The notes beneath the pieces were generated by a model. It was not told where the DNA came from. It ran no database searches and saw only the letters and a list, made by a program, of their open reading frames with translations. From contig JAIXWP010000070.1 of NCBI GenBank assembly GCA_027491215.1, positions 36,713 to 100,712 on the forward strand: a DNA stretch of 64,000 nt, written 5' to 3'. Positions 53,352 through 63,252 of this stretch are shown here, piece by piece. Position 1 is the stretch's first letter; each line of letters begins with the position of its first letter. Position numbers and translations under genes: made by a program. Origin of the DNA: Flavobacteriales bacterium (GTDB lineage: Bacteria; Bacteroidota; Bacteroidia; Flavobacteriales_D; Sanyastnellaceae).

Positions 53352-53993
53352 ATGGTATCATTAATCATTACCTCATACAACTATGCACAGTATGTTGAGC
53401 GCGCCATCAGAAGTGCTCTCGATCAATCATTGAGCAAATCAGAATATGAGATATTGGTCATCAACGATTGCTCTACAGACCGCACAGTAGATGTACTTTC
53501 AAATTATACAGAAGAAGTTCGTGTTTTTAATTTGGAAAAAAATCTAGGTCTTTCAGGTGCGAGAAATTATGGCATTCAAAAAGCGAAAGGACAATTCATC
53601 GTATTCCTCGATGCCGATGATTATATCCATCGCGATTTGTTGAAAGTGCAAAAGCTTTTTTTGGAAGAAAACACTTCATTAGATGCCGTTTCAACTGACT
53701 ACTATTTAGTGAATGAAAAAGGGGTTCGCCAGCGTCATGTAAATGCCGAAGAAGAACCCATTGCTTGTGGCATCATGTTCCGCAAAGATTTTCTTTACAA
53801 CGTTGGATTGTATGATGAAACTTTTCGTGCGCGAGAAGAAGAAGAACTTCGTATTCGCTGGACAAAAAAATACAATATTTACAACGTCATCATTCCATTG
53901 TATCGCTACCGAATGCATGATTCGAACTTGACAAAGAACGAAGACGCGATGTCGAAGCACCAAGACTTGCTTCAATCAAAACACAAAGAATGA
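53352..53993 (+). CDS. glycosyltransferase family 2
   Basis: The 213-residue enzyme has a GT-A fold: VSLIITSYNYAQYVERAIRSAL, VINDCSTD (nucleotide-binding Asp), NLGLSGARNYGI and the metal-binding LDADDY. The C-terminal region is short, and the protein has no transmembrane helix, so it is a cytosolic or peripheral sugar transferase that adds residues to a lipid-linked precursor. The donor and acceptor are unknown. It begins 2 bases after the kinase stop. Confidence 0.88.
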   Translation: MVSLIITSYNYAQYVERAIRSALDQSLSKSEYEILVINDCSTDRTVDVLSNYTEEVRVFNLEKNLGLSGARNYGIQKAKGQFIVFLDADDYIHRDLLKVQKLFLEENTSLDAVSTDYYLVNEKGVRQRHVNAEEEPIACGIMFRKDFLYNVGLYDETFRAREEEELRIRWTKKYNIYNVIIPLYRYRMHDSNLTKNEDAMSKHQDLLQSKHKE

Positions 53994-54745
53994 TTGTCGG
54001 TATAATTCAAGCTAGAATGGGAAGCACTCGCCTTGCGGGAAAAGTGCTTCTTCCTATCGGTGAATTGACGCTACTTGAACATTGCTATAATAGACTTCAA
54101 CACTCGACAAAAGTTGACCGTTGGATTTTAGCCACCACTACCGAGCCAGCTGATGATGTAATCGAGGCTTTTTGTAAAGAATACAATATCTCATGCTATC
54201 GAGGTTCTGAATGGGATGTCTTGGATCGATTCTATCAAGCCATTCAACATTTCAATCTCACACCGACAACCATAGTGCGAATTTGTTGTGACAATCCCAC
54301 GCATCATGGTGAAGTTGTAGACTTTGCCATTCGAGAATTTCAGCGCTATCAAGTCGACTATTTCTCCAATGGAAACCAACCCCCAACGTATTCTCAAGAC
54401 GGAATTACATCTGAAGTTTTTTCATATAACGCATTAGAAAAAGCTTGGAAAGAATCAACCATGCTTTCTGAGCGCGAGCACGTCACACCGTACATCAAAA
54501 CTTCTGGTTTATTCAAATGTGCATGGAGAAAATACAGCGATAATTATCAATTCAAATTATCTGTAGACACTCCCGCTGATTTGGAATTATCAAAACGAGT
54601 TTTTCAAGAATTAGGAAATGATTTTACTATTGAAGAGCTCATTGTATTTTTAACTAAAAATAAAAACCTTCTATCAATAAACGAAGAGAGCATCATTAAT
54701 GAAGGCTATCAGAAAAGTTTGAAAGAAGATCGCAAGGTGAAGTAA
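53990..54745 (+). CDS. SpsF-like cytidylyltransferase-family protein
   Basis: This 251-residue protein has the nucleotidyltransferase N-terminal signature IIQARMGSTRLAGKVLLPIG, then LATTTEPADD, CYRGSEWDVLDRFYQA and ICCDNPTHHGEVVDFA. It belongs with SpsF-like and CMP-sugar synthetases that activate acidic sugars for surface polysaccharides. It overlaps the glycosyltransferase stop as ATGA and is followed after 3 bases by the DUF4910 gene. Which sugar is activated is not known. Confidence 0.78.
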   Translation: MIVGIIQARMGSTRLAGKVLLPIGELTLLEHCYNRLQHSTKVDRWILATTTEPADDVIEAFCKEYNISCYRGSEWDVLDRFYQAIQHFNLTPTTIVRICCDNPTHHGEVVDFAIREFQRYQVDYFSNGNQPPTYSQDGITSEVFSYNALEKAWKESTMLSEREHVTPYIKTSGLFKCAWRKYSDNYQFKLSVDTPADLELSKRVFQELGNDFTIEELIVFLTKNKNLLSINEESIINEGYQKSLKEDRKVK

Positions 54746-54748
54746 GTA

Positions 54749-56041
54749 ATGAAAGATATTCTAGAAAAATACTTTGACAAGCTCTGGCCTATTTGCCGCT
54801 CTATCACTGGTGATGGCGTAAGAGAAACACTTTCCATTTTAAAAGAAATTGCACCGATTGAAATCAAGGAAGTGCCAAGTGGAAAGAAAGTATTTGACTG
54901 GACCGTTCCACAAGAATGGAACGTCAGATCTGCATATATCATTACTCCTTCTGGGGAAAAAATCGCCGACGTTCACGTCAACAATCTTCATCTAGTCAGC
55001 TATAGCGAACCCGTCGATAGTACCATTGATTGGGAGGAGTTGAAAGAACATTTGCACTTCAACAGCGAACTCCCAGATGCCATTCCATATGTTACTTCAT
55101 ATTATAAAAAAAGATGGGGTTTTTGTATTTCAAAAAATGAATATGACCGTCTTCCAAAATCTGGAAATTATAAAGTATTCATTGATTCAGAATTGAAGGA
55201 TGGCTCGATGACTTATGGTGAAATCATATTGCCTGGAGCAACACAAGAAGAAGTTTTTTTCTCCACATATGTATGTCATCCAAGCATGGCCAACAACGAG
55301 CTTTCGGGACCGTTGGTTCAAGCCTTATTGTTTCAAAAAATAGCAGCACTTCCCAATAGAAAATACACCTATCGTTTTGTGTTTATTCCCGAAACCATTG
55401 GTGCTATCGCCTACTTATCAGAACATGGCATGACCATGAAGGAGCGTGTAAAAGCAGGTTATGTGATTACTTGCGTGGGAGATGCAGGTGATTTTCATTA
55501 CAAAAAATCTCGCCGCGGAAATAGCTTGGCAGATAAAGCTGTGATTCACTATCTATCACAACAAACCGAACAATTCCATCTTCGCGAGTATCGTCCAGAT
55601 GGTAGCGATGAGCGCCAATATTGCTCTCCAGGATTCAATCTGCCCGTGGGTTCGTTGATGCGCACCCCCTATTACGAATACCCCTATTACCACACCTCAT
55701 TAGACAATAAATCATTTATTGATTTCGAGAAAATGGCCGCATCGGTAGAGGCTTATTCGCACATTGCACAGATCCTCGAATTGAATGAGATCTATTACAA
55801 TCAAATCATGTATTGCGAGCCGCAATTAGGCTCTCGCGGGATGTACCCTTCTTCGCTTACCCATGATTCGTCACGAGCTTATATCGATCGCGTTTTGCAT
55901 TTGCTTAACTACTCTGACGGAGAACACGACCTCATTGACATCGCCAACATTTTTGGCACTGATGTGTTAAGTTTCCGTGAAGCGCTTTTGGCTTGCATAG
56001 AAAAAAATCTCCTTGCCCTCCAGCCTTCCGCAAATAGTTAA
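54749..56041 (+). CDS. DUF4910/DUF2172 peptidase-like protein with winged-helix tail
   Basis: The 430-residue protein has the order DUF2172/DUF4910 aminopeptidase-like domain (about 1-350) and a C-terminal winged-helix HTH_47-type region (about 355-430). M28-like metal positions are suggested by TYVCHPSMANNELSG, FIPETIGAIAYL, CVGDAGDFHY and YYHTSLDN. The canonical Asp after the first metal loop reads as Asn (ANNELSG), which may alter the metal site. Such proteins occur in polysaccharide and flagellin-glycosylation loci. Function unproven; enzyme or scaffold for sugar-acid synthesis is an inference. Confidence 0.8.
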   Translation: MKDILEKYFDKLWPICRSITGDGVRETLSILKEIAPIEIKEVPSGKKVFDWTVPQEWNVRSAYIITPSGEKIADVHVNNLHLVSYSEPVDSTIDWEELKEHLHFNSELPDAIPYVTSYYKKRWGFCISKNEYDRLPKSGNYKVFIDSELKDGSMTYGEIILPGATQEEVFFSTYVCHPSMANNELSGPLVQALLFQKIAALPNRKYTYRFVFIPETIGAIAYLSEHGMTMKERVKAGYVITCVGDAGDFHYKKSRRGNSLADKAVIHYLSQQTEQFHLREYRPDGSDERQYCSPGFNLPVGSLMRTPYYEYPYYHTSLDNKSFIDFEKMAASVEAYSHIAQILELNEIYYNQIMYCEPQLGSRGMYPSSLTHDSSRAYIDRVLHLLNYSDGEHDLIDIANIFGTDVLSFREALLACIEKNLLALQPSANS

Positions 56042-56131
56042 CAATCAATTGGTGAAAGCCAAAATTTCTGAAATAGGTAAACATTGCTTTGATGTTTATA
56101 CATTGGCGCTTTGAATAAAAATAATAAACAC

Positions 56132-56812
56132 ATGATAACCCGTAAAGAATTTAAGAACTACGCGGTCAACCATCGCGGCATCAGCAGCACGGTTGTAGAC
56201 GATGTAGTAAGCCATATGTACGGCCCAGAAAACATGACCCGTACGGTAATTGAAGAACGTAATATGCCTTTCCGAGAAGTAGATGTATTCTCTCGTTTGA
56301 TGGCTGACCGTATCATCTTTCTTGGAACAGAAATCGACGATTATATCGCGAACATCATCCAAGCTCAGCTTCTATTCTTGGAAAGCGCTGACAGCAAAAA
56401 AGACATTCAGATCTACATCAACTCTCCTGGAGGTAGCGTTTATGCAGGTCTTGGTATCTACGATACTATGCAATACATCAATCCAGATGTAGCGACGATT
56501 TGTACAGGTATGGCTGCTTCAATGGGAGCTGTACTTCTTTGCGCTGGCGAAGCTGGAAAGCGCACTGGTTTGAAGCACTCTCGTGTAATGATTCACCAAC
56601 CTCTAGGTGGAGCACGCGGCCAAGCTAGTGATATCGAAATCACAGCTCGCGAAATCGCAAAGTTGAAGAAAGAACTTTACGAAATCATCGCCTCTCACAG
56701 CGGTCAGACCTATGACAAAGTGTGGGCTGATAGCGATCGTGATTACTGGATGATTGCTGACGAAGCAAAAGCATACGGCATGATCGACGAAGTGCTAGAA
56801 AGAAAGAAATAA
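56132..56812 (+). CDS. clpP: ATP-dependent Clp protease proteolytic subunit
   Basis: This 226-residue serine protease has the catalytic triad Ser130 (GMAASMG), His155 (VMIHQPLGG) and Asp204 (DRDYWM), with spacing identical to E. coli ClpP (25 and 49). Fourteen subunits form the chamber that degrades proteins unfolded by ClpX or another Clp ATPase. The N-terminal extension of about 30 residues before the conserved core is longer than in E. coli. ATG 56132 is used; an in-frame TTG at 56111 is possible. clpX and tig are not in the window. A terminator follows. Confidence 0.93.
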   Translation: MITRKEFKNYAVNHRGISSTVVDDVVSHMYGPENMTRTVIEERNMPFREVDVFSRLMADRIIFLGTEIDDYIANIIQAQLLFLESADSKKDIQIYINSPGGSVYAGLGIYDTMQYINPDVATICTGMAASMGAVLLCAGEAGKRTGLKHSRVMIHQPLGGARGQASDIEITAREIAKLKKELYEIIASHSGQTYDKVWADSDRDYWMIADEAKAYGMIDEVLERKK

Positions 56813-56834
56813 GCTTACTTATTGTCTAAAATAC

Positions 56835-56868
56835 AAAAAGGGCGGTCCGACTTGGACCGCCCTTTTTC
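56835..56868 (+). terminator. intrinsic terminator of clpP
   Basis: Stem AAAAAGGGCGGTCC / GGACCGCCCTTTTT (56835-56867) with a 5-base loop ends the clpP transcript. Confidence 0.88.
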
Positions 56869-56928
56869 GTTCACAAATCGGTTGATAACAAGGCAGCTTA
56901 GTACTCAAAACCCATCTCTCTTAGAGTG

Positions 56929-56936
56929 TTACTTTG
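56929..56936 (+). promoter_or_regulatory. -7 promoter element (TTACTTTG)
   Basis: TTACTTTG lies 32 bases before the ATG at 56969. Confidence 0.38.
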
Positions 56937-56968
56937 TGTAAGTGCTTAACCCTAACCTTGATTATCGC

Positions 56969-59900
56969 ATGAAACATGTTTATTCTTTCATTTTCGTGAT
57001 CCTACTTATGATCACGGGAATTTCTTCTTCTTTTTCACAATGCTATCCCACCATTCTCTCTACTCCAGAGAATACAGTAGTAGATTGTAATGATGCATCA
57101 ACTCCAACATTTGATGCAGTAGAATTCAGCAATGAGTGCTGCGCCTTTGCTTCTTCTGATCAAGTGACGATCGGCAGCGGACAAGTAACTAGCACATGTA
57201 ACCTTACCACCGCATTCGGACCTGGCGCCGATTGGTCTATTTGGCTACCTGGGGTAAACGATGCCAACGTTTCTTGGCATTTCAACACACCCGGTATCCT
57301 TGAGCAATATGCCGATGGTCATGCACGCATTACTGGTCACATCACCAGCGCTGCAGATCCGAGCCAAGGCTTCGATGTGTTTTTCATTTTATCCAATGGA
57401 AGAAACTGGGCAGATTGGTCGGCACTTGGTAGATCTTACAAAGACGACCTCAACCTTGCTGGTAACGCATTTCAGGACTGGACATACTATGAAATGGAAG
57501 CTGGATTCTGCTATCTCCAAGGTACAGGAAGCCTCGAGGGAAGCCAACTTCAATTGACACACCAACCAAGTAATTATTATTTCGGTTTCCAAATTGGACA
57601 GGCTGCGAATAATAAGAACAGCGCGAACGGTATTAGCGGTTGGTTCTATTACAACGGTTATTTAAACAACGAATTTATTCAAGGACATGGTGACTTGAAT
57701 GCCAACGCGGCTTGTACAGATATCACAAACAATTGCGGAAGTAGCGCCTATACTCAGTATTCATCAAATACCAATACATGTGGCTATACTGCTTACGCTT
57801 CGCAAATGTGGAGTTCAGTAGATAACACGGCTCCAATCTTTGATGAATATGTTACTCCAATCTCTGTCTTTTGTGATGATTTAGCTTCTGTTACTGTTTC
57901 TGCAACGGACAACTGCTCCAGCGTATCAGTGACATTTACGGATGTAATTATTGAAGAAGGTTGCAATGGCACTATCGAAAGAACTTACACCGCAATTGAT
58001 GGATGTGGAAATTCAACAACCACCGTTCAGATCATTGAATTATTCGGCAACACGGAATTAGAGTTCACTGTTTTCCCAGAAAATATTACTGCTGAATGCG
58101 GCTTATGGTCTGATAATACGCAACCAAATATTCAATTCACGGATGGTTGTGGTGGCGCAGTGCTAACCTTCGAAGACGAATTTATTCCAGGCACTTGCGG
58201 CAATACGTACACGCTCAATCGCACTTATACCATCACAGATGAATGTGGCGAAAGCGTGTCTCAAGTCTGGACCATTGTCTTAGTAGATACAACCCCTCCC
58301 CAGATTTTCAACATCCCAACGGATGCAACGATTTCATGCGGAGATCCAGTGCCAGGTGCTGATGTTTTTGCACTAGATAATTGCGATGGATTGATTGCTG
58401 TTAGCCTTACAGGAAGTACTGAAAACATCGGCTGCGGTTACATCTTTACTCGCACATGGACAGCCACTGACGGTTGTGGAAATTTCGTCGAGGCAACACA
58501 AACAATTACTGTCGTTGACAATACTGCACCTAATTTTATTGAAGTTCCAAGTAATCTGGAATTAGAGTGCGGCACTAGCGAAATTCCTTTGACATATCCA
58601 ATTGCTGAAGATGCTTGCTCTGAATTCACTATCACATTCGAAGATTTTATTGAAGAAACAGAGTGCGCTACATATATCAGTCGTGTATTTACAGCAACTG
58701 ACCTTTGTGGTAACAGCGCTGACTACACACAAAACATTATCATCGCTGATTTCACATCTCCAGAAGCTAGCTTCCTTCCAGAAGATATGACCTTTGAATG
58801 TGCAGCGGGCGAAATTCCAATGCCTATCGCAACAGACAACTGCGGGTCTGTAGATATTTCATTCTTTGATGAATTAACAGGCGATTGCGCAGGTAGCTTT
58901 AATCGTACATACTTCATCTCTGATGCATGTGGAAACACTATAACGCATACCATCACAGTAACGCTATTTGACGAAACACCTCCAACAACAGTGTTCTTCC
59001 CTGAGGATCTCACTGTAGAATGCGGAACAGAATATAATATGGATGGTGTTACTCCAATTTTCAGCGACAACTGTGACAACCTCACTGTTGTTCAATTACA
59101 AGATGACATCATATTTGGTGTATGCCCAGGTACATACTCTATTCGCCGTGTATGGCAAGTAGAAGATGGTTGTGGAAATAGAATTTTCCCAGCGTGGACA
59201 GTAACCTTCCAAGATAATACTCCTCCAACATTAATTAATGTCCCTGCTGATATTACCATTGAATGTGGTGATGATATCGACGATCAAAATGTGACAGCAT
59301 TTGATACATGCGCTAATGACTTTATCCCTGTTCAATTCGAAGAAATAGAAGTTCTTCTAGAATGCGGTCGTCAAGTCACTCGTACTTGGACAGCTATCGA
59401 CTATTGCGGAAACGAATCCGTTGCAACACAAACTATCACACTTGAAGATACTCAAGGCCCTGTATTTACAACCTTCCCAGAAGATATTACAATATCTTGC
59501 GGAGATGAAATTCCAGCAATTATCCTACCTGAAGGATATGATGAGTGTCAAGGTGAAATAGAAATTTTCGTTGCGGAAAATTTCATTCCAGGCAGCTGCG
59601 TAGGAGAGAGTTACATTCAACGTATTTTCCGTTCGTTTGACGACTGTGGAAACGGTGCTATCTACTTCCAAACAATTACAATCGTCGATACAGAAGCTCC
59701 TGAATTCATCAACCCACAGTCGTTTGCTCAAATTACTTGTTCAAATAATCAGTTGCCTTTGATCAATGTTCAAGATGCATGTTCCTCGGTAGATATATTC
59801 TTTGAAGACAGTGATCCAGCCCCATTCTGTGGAGCAATTTTCGAACGTTACTACACAGCCATCGATCAGTGCGGAAACATCGCAACATTCACTCAAACAA

Positions 59901-60643
59901 TTGAGTTGATTGATGAAACCCCTCCTACTATTTTCAATACTCCAGCCCCTACATTAACCATTGAATGCGGTACTCCTGTGCCAGATGTATTTGTATTCGC
60001 TTTGGACAATTGCTCTGGTGTGACACCTGTTGGTCTCGGAGCAATTACAGAAGAAACGGAATGTGGCTACATTTTCACAAGAACATGGATCACATCAGAC
60101 GACTGCGGCAACATGGCTGAGTTTACACAAGTAATCACTGCTGAAGATACCACAGCTCCTGTATTGAGCTCTTATCCTAGCAACCTAAGCATTAGCTGCT
60201 CGCTAGACTTACCGGCAGTTCCAATTATCATAGCAACCGATGCTTGCGGTGGAAATGTTCCTGTAGATTTCCAAGAAGAGATCATTGGAATCACTGCCTG
60301 CCCTACAGTAGAGCGCACTTGGTGTGCTGAAGATTGCGCGGGGAACCAAACATGTCACACACAAACCATCACGTTTGTGAATGATTTCAATGTGGTATTC
60401 CGCGTAGATCCAACGATTGACGCCAACTACAATGTTAAATGGCAGTCAGATCTAGAGGATTTCACCACTATCCAGATTTATAACATTGCTGGTCAATTGG
60501 TAAAGACACTTTATACAGGACAAACCATTGGCGGTGCGATGTACAATCTGCCACTAGATACTAGCAATATGGCTACTGGCGTGTATTTGGTGCAGGCAAA
60601 GGGTAGCCAAGGCGTGCATACTCAGCGCATTGTTATTCGCTAG
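56969..60643 (+). CDS. HYR-like repeat surface protein with type A T9SS sorting domain
   Basis: The 1224-residue protein has a signal peptide (1-24, ending SSFSQ), an N-terminal domain with six or more Cys (25-275), 11 tandem Ig-like HYR-type repeats of 75-80 residues (about 285-1137), and a type A sorting domain over the last 80 residues (IQIYNIAGQLVKTL, MATGVYLVQA, THTQRIVIR-like end). Each repeat follows D-x-x-x-P-x-F, P-x-D-I-T-x-E-C-G, D-x-C, C-G, R-T-W-T-A-T-D-x-C-G-N, and Q-T-I. Four to five Cys per repeat should make disulfides. It is a likely adhesin or filament exported by T9SS. The start at ATG 56969 follows a promoter and begins the signal peptide. Confidence 0.87.
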   Translation: MKHVYSFIFVILLMITGISSSFSQCYPTILSTPENTVVDCNDASTPTFDAVEFSNECCAFASSDQVTIGSGQVTSTCNLTTAFGPGADWSIWLPGVNDANVSWHFNTPGILEQYADGHARITGHITSAADPSQGFDVFFILSNGRNWADWSALGRSYKDDLNLAGNAFQDWTYYEMEAGFCYLQGTGSLEGSQLQLTHQPSNYYFGFQIGQAANNKNSANGISGWFYYNGYLNNEFIQGHGDLNANAACTDITNNCGSSAYTQYSSNTNTCGYTAYASQMWSSVDNTAPIFDEYVTPISVFCDDLASVTVSATDNCSSVSVTFTDVIIEEGCNGTIERTYTAIDGCGNSTTTVQIIELFGNTELEFTVFPENITAECGLWSDNTQPNIQFTDGCGGAVLTFEDEFIPGTCGNTYTLNRTYTITDECGESVSQVWTIVLVDTTPPQIFNIPTDATISCGDPVPGADVFALDNCDGLIAVSLTGSTENIGCGYIFTRTWTATDGCGNFVEATQTITVVDNTAPNFIEVPSNLELECGTSEIPLTYPIAEDACSEFTITFEDFIEETECATYISRVFTATDLCGNSADYTQNIIIADFTSPEASFLPEDMTFECAAGEIPMPIATDNCGSVDISFFDELTGDCAGSFNRTYFISDACGNTITHTITVTLFDETPPTTVFFPEDLTVECGTEYNMDGVTPIFSDNCDNLTVVQLQDDIIFGVCPGTYSIRRVWQVEDGCGNRIFPAWTVTFQDNTPPTLINVPADITIECGDDIDDQNVTAFDTCANDFIPVQFEEIEVLLECGRQVTRTWTAIDYCGNESVATQTITLEDTQGPVFTTFPEDITISCGDEIPAIILPEGYDECQGEIEIFVAENFIPGSCVGESYIQRIFRSFDDCGNGAIYFQTITIVDTEAPEFINPQSFAQITCSNNQLPLINVQDACSSVDIFFEDSDPAPFCGAIFERYYTAIDQCGNIATFTQTIELIDETPPTIFNTPAPTLTIECGTPVPDVFVFALDNCSGVTPVGLGAITEETECGYIFTRTWITSDDCGNMAEFTQVITAEDTTAPVLSSYPSNLSISCSLDLPAVPIIIATDACGGNVPVDFQEEIIGITACPTVERTWCAEDCAGNQTCHTQTITFVNDFNVVFRVDPTIDANYNVKWQSDLEDFTTIQIYNIAGQLVKTLYTGQTIGGAMYNLPLDTSNMATGVYLVQAKGSQGVHTQRIVIR

Positions 60644-60687
60644 AATACGCATTTATAAAATATTCGATTATTCTTTCGTCTCGCGTG

Positions 60688-60716
60688 CCATGGCTGGCTT
60701 TAATTTGCAGCCATGG
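60688..60716 (+). promoter_or_regulatory. priA promoter inside a 9-bp inverted repeat
   Basis: CCATGGCTG (60688-60696) and CAGCCATGG (60708-60716) are perfect inverted repeats with an 11-base gap that holds the -7 element TTAATTTG (60700-60707). The right arm contains the priA ATG (60713). The repeat could be a DNA operator or a hairpin that covers the start codon. Confidence 0.42.
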
Positions 60717-63190
60717 AACGCGAGACTTTTTTTGCAGATGTGATATTGCCCTTGGCCCTGCCGAGAGTGCTCACCTATCGCGTTCCTCAAATCCTTAGCG
60801 AGCACATTCAAGTAGGCCAGCGTGTGATAGTGCCAATTGGCAAACACAAGCGTTACACCGGCATCGTTGAGCGAATTCATACAACAGTTCCATCGGGATA
60901 CGAAGCGCGATACGTCGAGGACATCCTCGATACGCAGCCTCTTATTTACCCGCTGCAATTAAAATTCTGGCGATGGATAGCCGAGTACTATTGCTGCACC
61001 GTTGGTGAAGTAATGAATGCCGCACTTCCCGGCGGTTTGAAGTTGAGCAGTGAAACAAAATTCGTTTTGATTGAAGCGGATTTCGGCGCGCATCAACTCA
61101 ACGAAAAAGAAGTATTGCTCATCGAAAGTTTGCAAAACAATGGCGCACTTAAAGTGGAAGAAATTGCCACTGCGTTGCAACTGAAAAATCCGTCGAAGGT
61201 GCTCAAATCATTGATGGAAAAAAGAATCATTGCAGCTGAAGACGAGATCAAAGAAAAATACAAACCGCGCACAGCTGACATGCTAAGCCTCGGCTCAAGC
61301 ACCAATACCGACGCCGGACTCAAAGAAGTTTTTGCTGCTTTAGAAAAAAAGAAAGCACAAAAACAAATCGACGCATTGATGATGTTTTTGCAAATGAGTC
61401 GATATGATGAAGATCAAAGAGGAGAAGTAGATCGATTGAAATTGCAAAATGCTTCACAGACTACTGCTTCGATTATTCAGAATTTAATTCAGAAAAATAT
61501 ATTTCAATCTCGCACCGTCGAGATAGGAAGATTGCCTGCACATTTACTCGCAAGCGAAAATGCTAAACCGCTCTCAGAAGCACAGCAGACAGCACTTGTA
61601 GAAATTCAAGAGCATTTTCAAACTAAAGATGTTGTTCTTCTTGAAGGGGTTACTTCGAGTGGTAAAACAGAGGTGTATATCCACCTAATTGAGCAAGCTT
61701 TGATTGATCAAAAGCAAGTTCTTTTTCTTTTACCAGAAATAGCATTAACCACGCAAATCATTCATCGATTGCGCAGACATTTTGGTAAACGCGTTGGTAT
61801 TTATCACAGTGGATATAGCGACAACGAACGCACGGAGGTTTGGAATAAAGTACTCGCAGATTCACCTGGAGAATGTGATATCATTCTTGGTGCACGATCT
61901 TCTCTCTTTCTTCCCTTCACCCGTCTTGGACTTGTGATAGTGGACGAGGAACACGAACACAGTTTCAAGCAGCACGACCCCTCTCCACGTTATCACGCGC
62001 GGGATGCAGCAATTGTGTTGGCGAGCGCGTTCAAAGCAAAAGTGCTCCTTGGCAGCGCTACTCCTGCCGTAGAAACCTATTGGAATGCGAAGAAAGAGCG
62101 CTTTGGATTAGTGCAGCTCACACAACGATATGGTGGAGTTTCATTACCCGAAATTCATATCACAGATATTCGAAAAGAATTGAAGGGAAAAAGCATGCAG
62201 GGCAATCTGTCTTCTGAATTAATTCAGGCGATGGAAGCGAGTATGGCTGCAGGAGAACAAATTATTTTATTTCAAAACAGAAGAGGATATTCCCCTATTT
62301 GGCAGTGTCACTCATGTTCGTGGATACCAGTTTGCACGAGGTGTGACGTGAGCTTGACGTATCATAAAAATGTACATCAACTAAAATGTCACTACTGTGG
62401 ATACAGCTGTGATCCACCCAAAGGATGCAACGCATGTGGAAGCACCGATCTGCGAATGTTGGGATTTGGAACGGAAAAAATCGAAGAGGATATTCAATTG
62501 ATTTTTCCTGAAGTGACAGTCCAACGAATGGATTTGGATACCACACGAAATAAAAATAGCTATCAAAAAATCATTCAAGATTTCGAAACAGGAAAAATTC
62601 AAATTCTGGTGGGTACGCAAATGGTGACCAAAGGACTTGACTTTGATAATGTATCACTTGTCGGAATTTTGAATGCGGATAAAATGATGAATTACCCCGA
62701 TTACCGCAGCATTGAGCGTAGCTATCAATTGATGATGCAGGTATCAGGAAGAGCGGGCCGTCGCGGCAAACAAGGAAAAGTGATTATCCAAACATTTAAT
62801 CCAACGCATTGGCTTTTTGATTTTGTAAAAAGAGGAGACTACCAAGCATTGTATGATCACGAGATCGCGGAGCGACAACACTTCGGTTACCCACCATATG
62901 TGCGAATGATCAAGATCACTGTGAAGCATAAAGAAGAGGACAAAGCAGAGCGTGCAGCGCAAGAAGCGCGCAAGCTATTGGCCGAAATCGTTGGGCCGCA
63001 CGTGCTTGGTCCCGAAAAGCCTCACATTCCCCGCATCAACAATTACTATCTTCAGCAATTAATGGTGAAGCAGATTCGCAACACAGAATTGAAGGAGAAA
63101 AAAGCACAAATCGCCCAAGCCATGCGGGATGTACTTTCCATGACCGAATTCAAAAGCGCGAAAATCAGTATTGATGTCGACCCGATTTGA
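60713..63190 (+). CDS. priA: primosomal protein N' (replication restart helicase)
   Basis: This 825-residue helicase restarts stalled replication forks. It has the N-terminal DNA-binding domain (VILPLALPRVLTYRVP), Walker A GVTSSGKTE, the DEEHE motif, LLGSATPA, and the eight-cysteine zinc domain (CHSC, CTRC, CHYC, CNAC), followed by motif V GTQMVTKGLDFDNV and VI QVSGRAGRRGKQG. The Ser-Ser in GVTSSGKT differs from the GSGKT of E. coli but is normal for Bacteroidota as I recall. The ATG 60713 begins 5 bases after the -7 element, so the transcript is predicted to be leaderless. Confidence 0.94.
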   Translation: MERETFFADVILPLALPRVLTYRVPQILSEHIQVGQRVIVPIGKHKRYTGIVERIHTTVPSGYEARYVEDILDTQPLIYPLQLKFWRWIAEYYCCTVGEVMNAALPGGLKLSSETKFVLIEADFGAHQLNEKEVLLIESLQNNGALKVEEIATALQLKNPSKVLKSLMEKRIIAAEDEIKEKYKPRTADMLSLGSSTNTDAGLKEVFAALEKKKAQKQIDALMMFLQMSRYDEDQRGEVDRLKLQNASQTTASIIQNLIQKNIFQSRTVEIGRLPAHLLASENAKPLSEAQQTALVEIQEHFQTKDVVLLEGVTSSGKTEVYIHLIEQALIDQKQVLFLLPEIALTTQIIHRLRRHFGKRVGIYHSGYSDNERTEVWNKVLADSPGECDIILGARSSLFLPFTRLGLVIVDEEHEHSFKQHDPSPRYHARDAAIVLASAFKAKVLLGSATPAVETYWNAKKERFGLVQLTQRYGGVSLPEIHITDIRKELKGKSMQGNLSSELIQAMEASMAAGEQIILFQNRRGYSPIWQCHSCSWIPVCTRCDVSLTYHKNVHQLKCHYCGYSCDPPKGCNACGSTDLRMLGFGTEKIEEDIQLIFPEVTVQRMDLDTTRNKNSYQKIIQDFETGKIQILVGTQMVTKGLDFDNVSLVGILNADKMMNYPDYRSIERSYQLMMQVSGRAGRRGKQGKVIIQTFNPTHWLFDFVKRGDYQALYDHEIAERQHFGYPPYVRMIKITVKHKEEDKAERAAQEARKLLAEIVGPHVLGPEKPHIPRINNYYLQQLMVKQIRNTELKEKKAQIAQAMRDVLSMTEFKSAKISIDVDPI

Positions 63191-63252
63191 CCATTAATGC
63201 GTACCTTTAGGGTATCAACACCCATTCGTTGTATGAGTACAAAGTAATCGCC

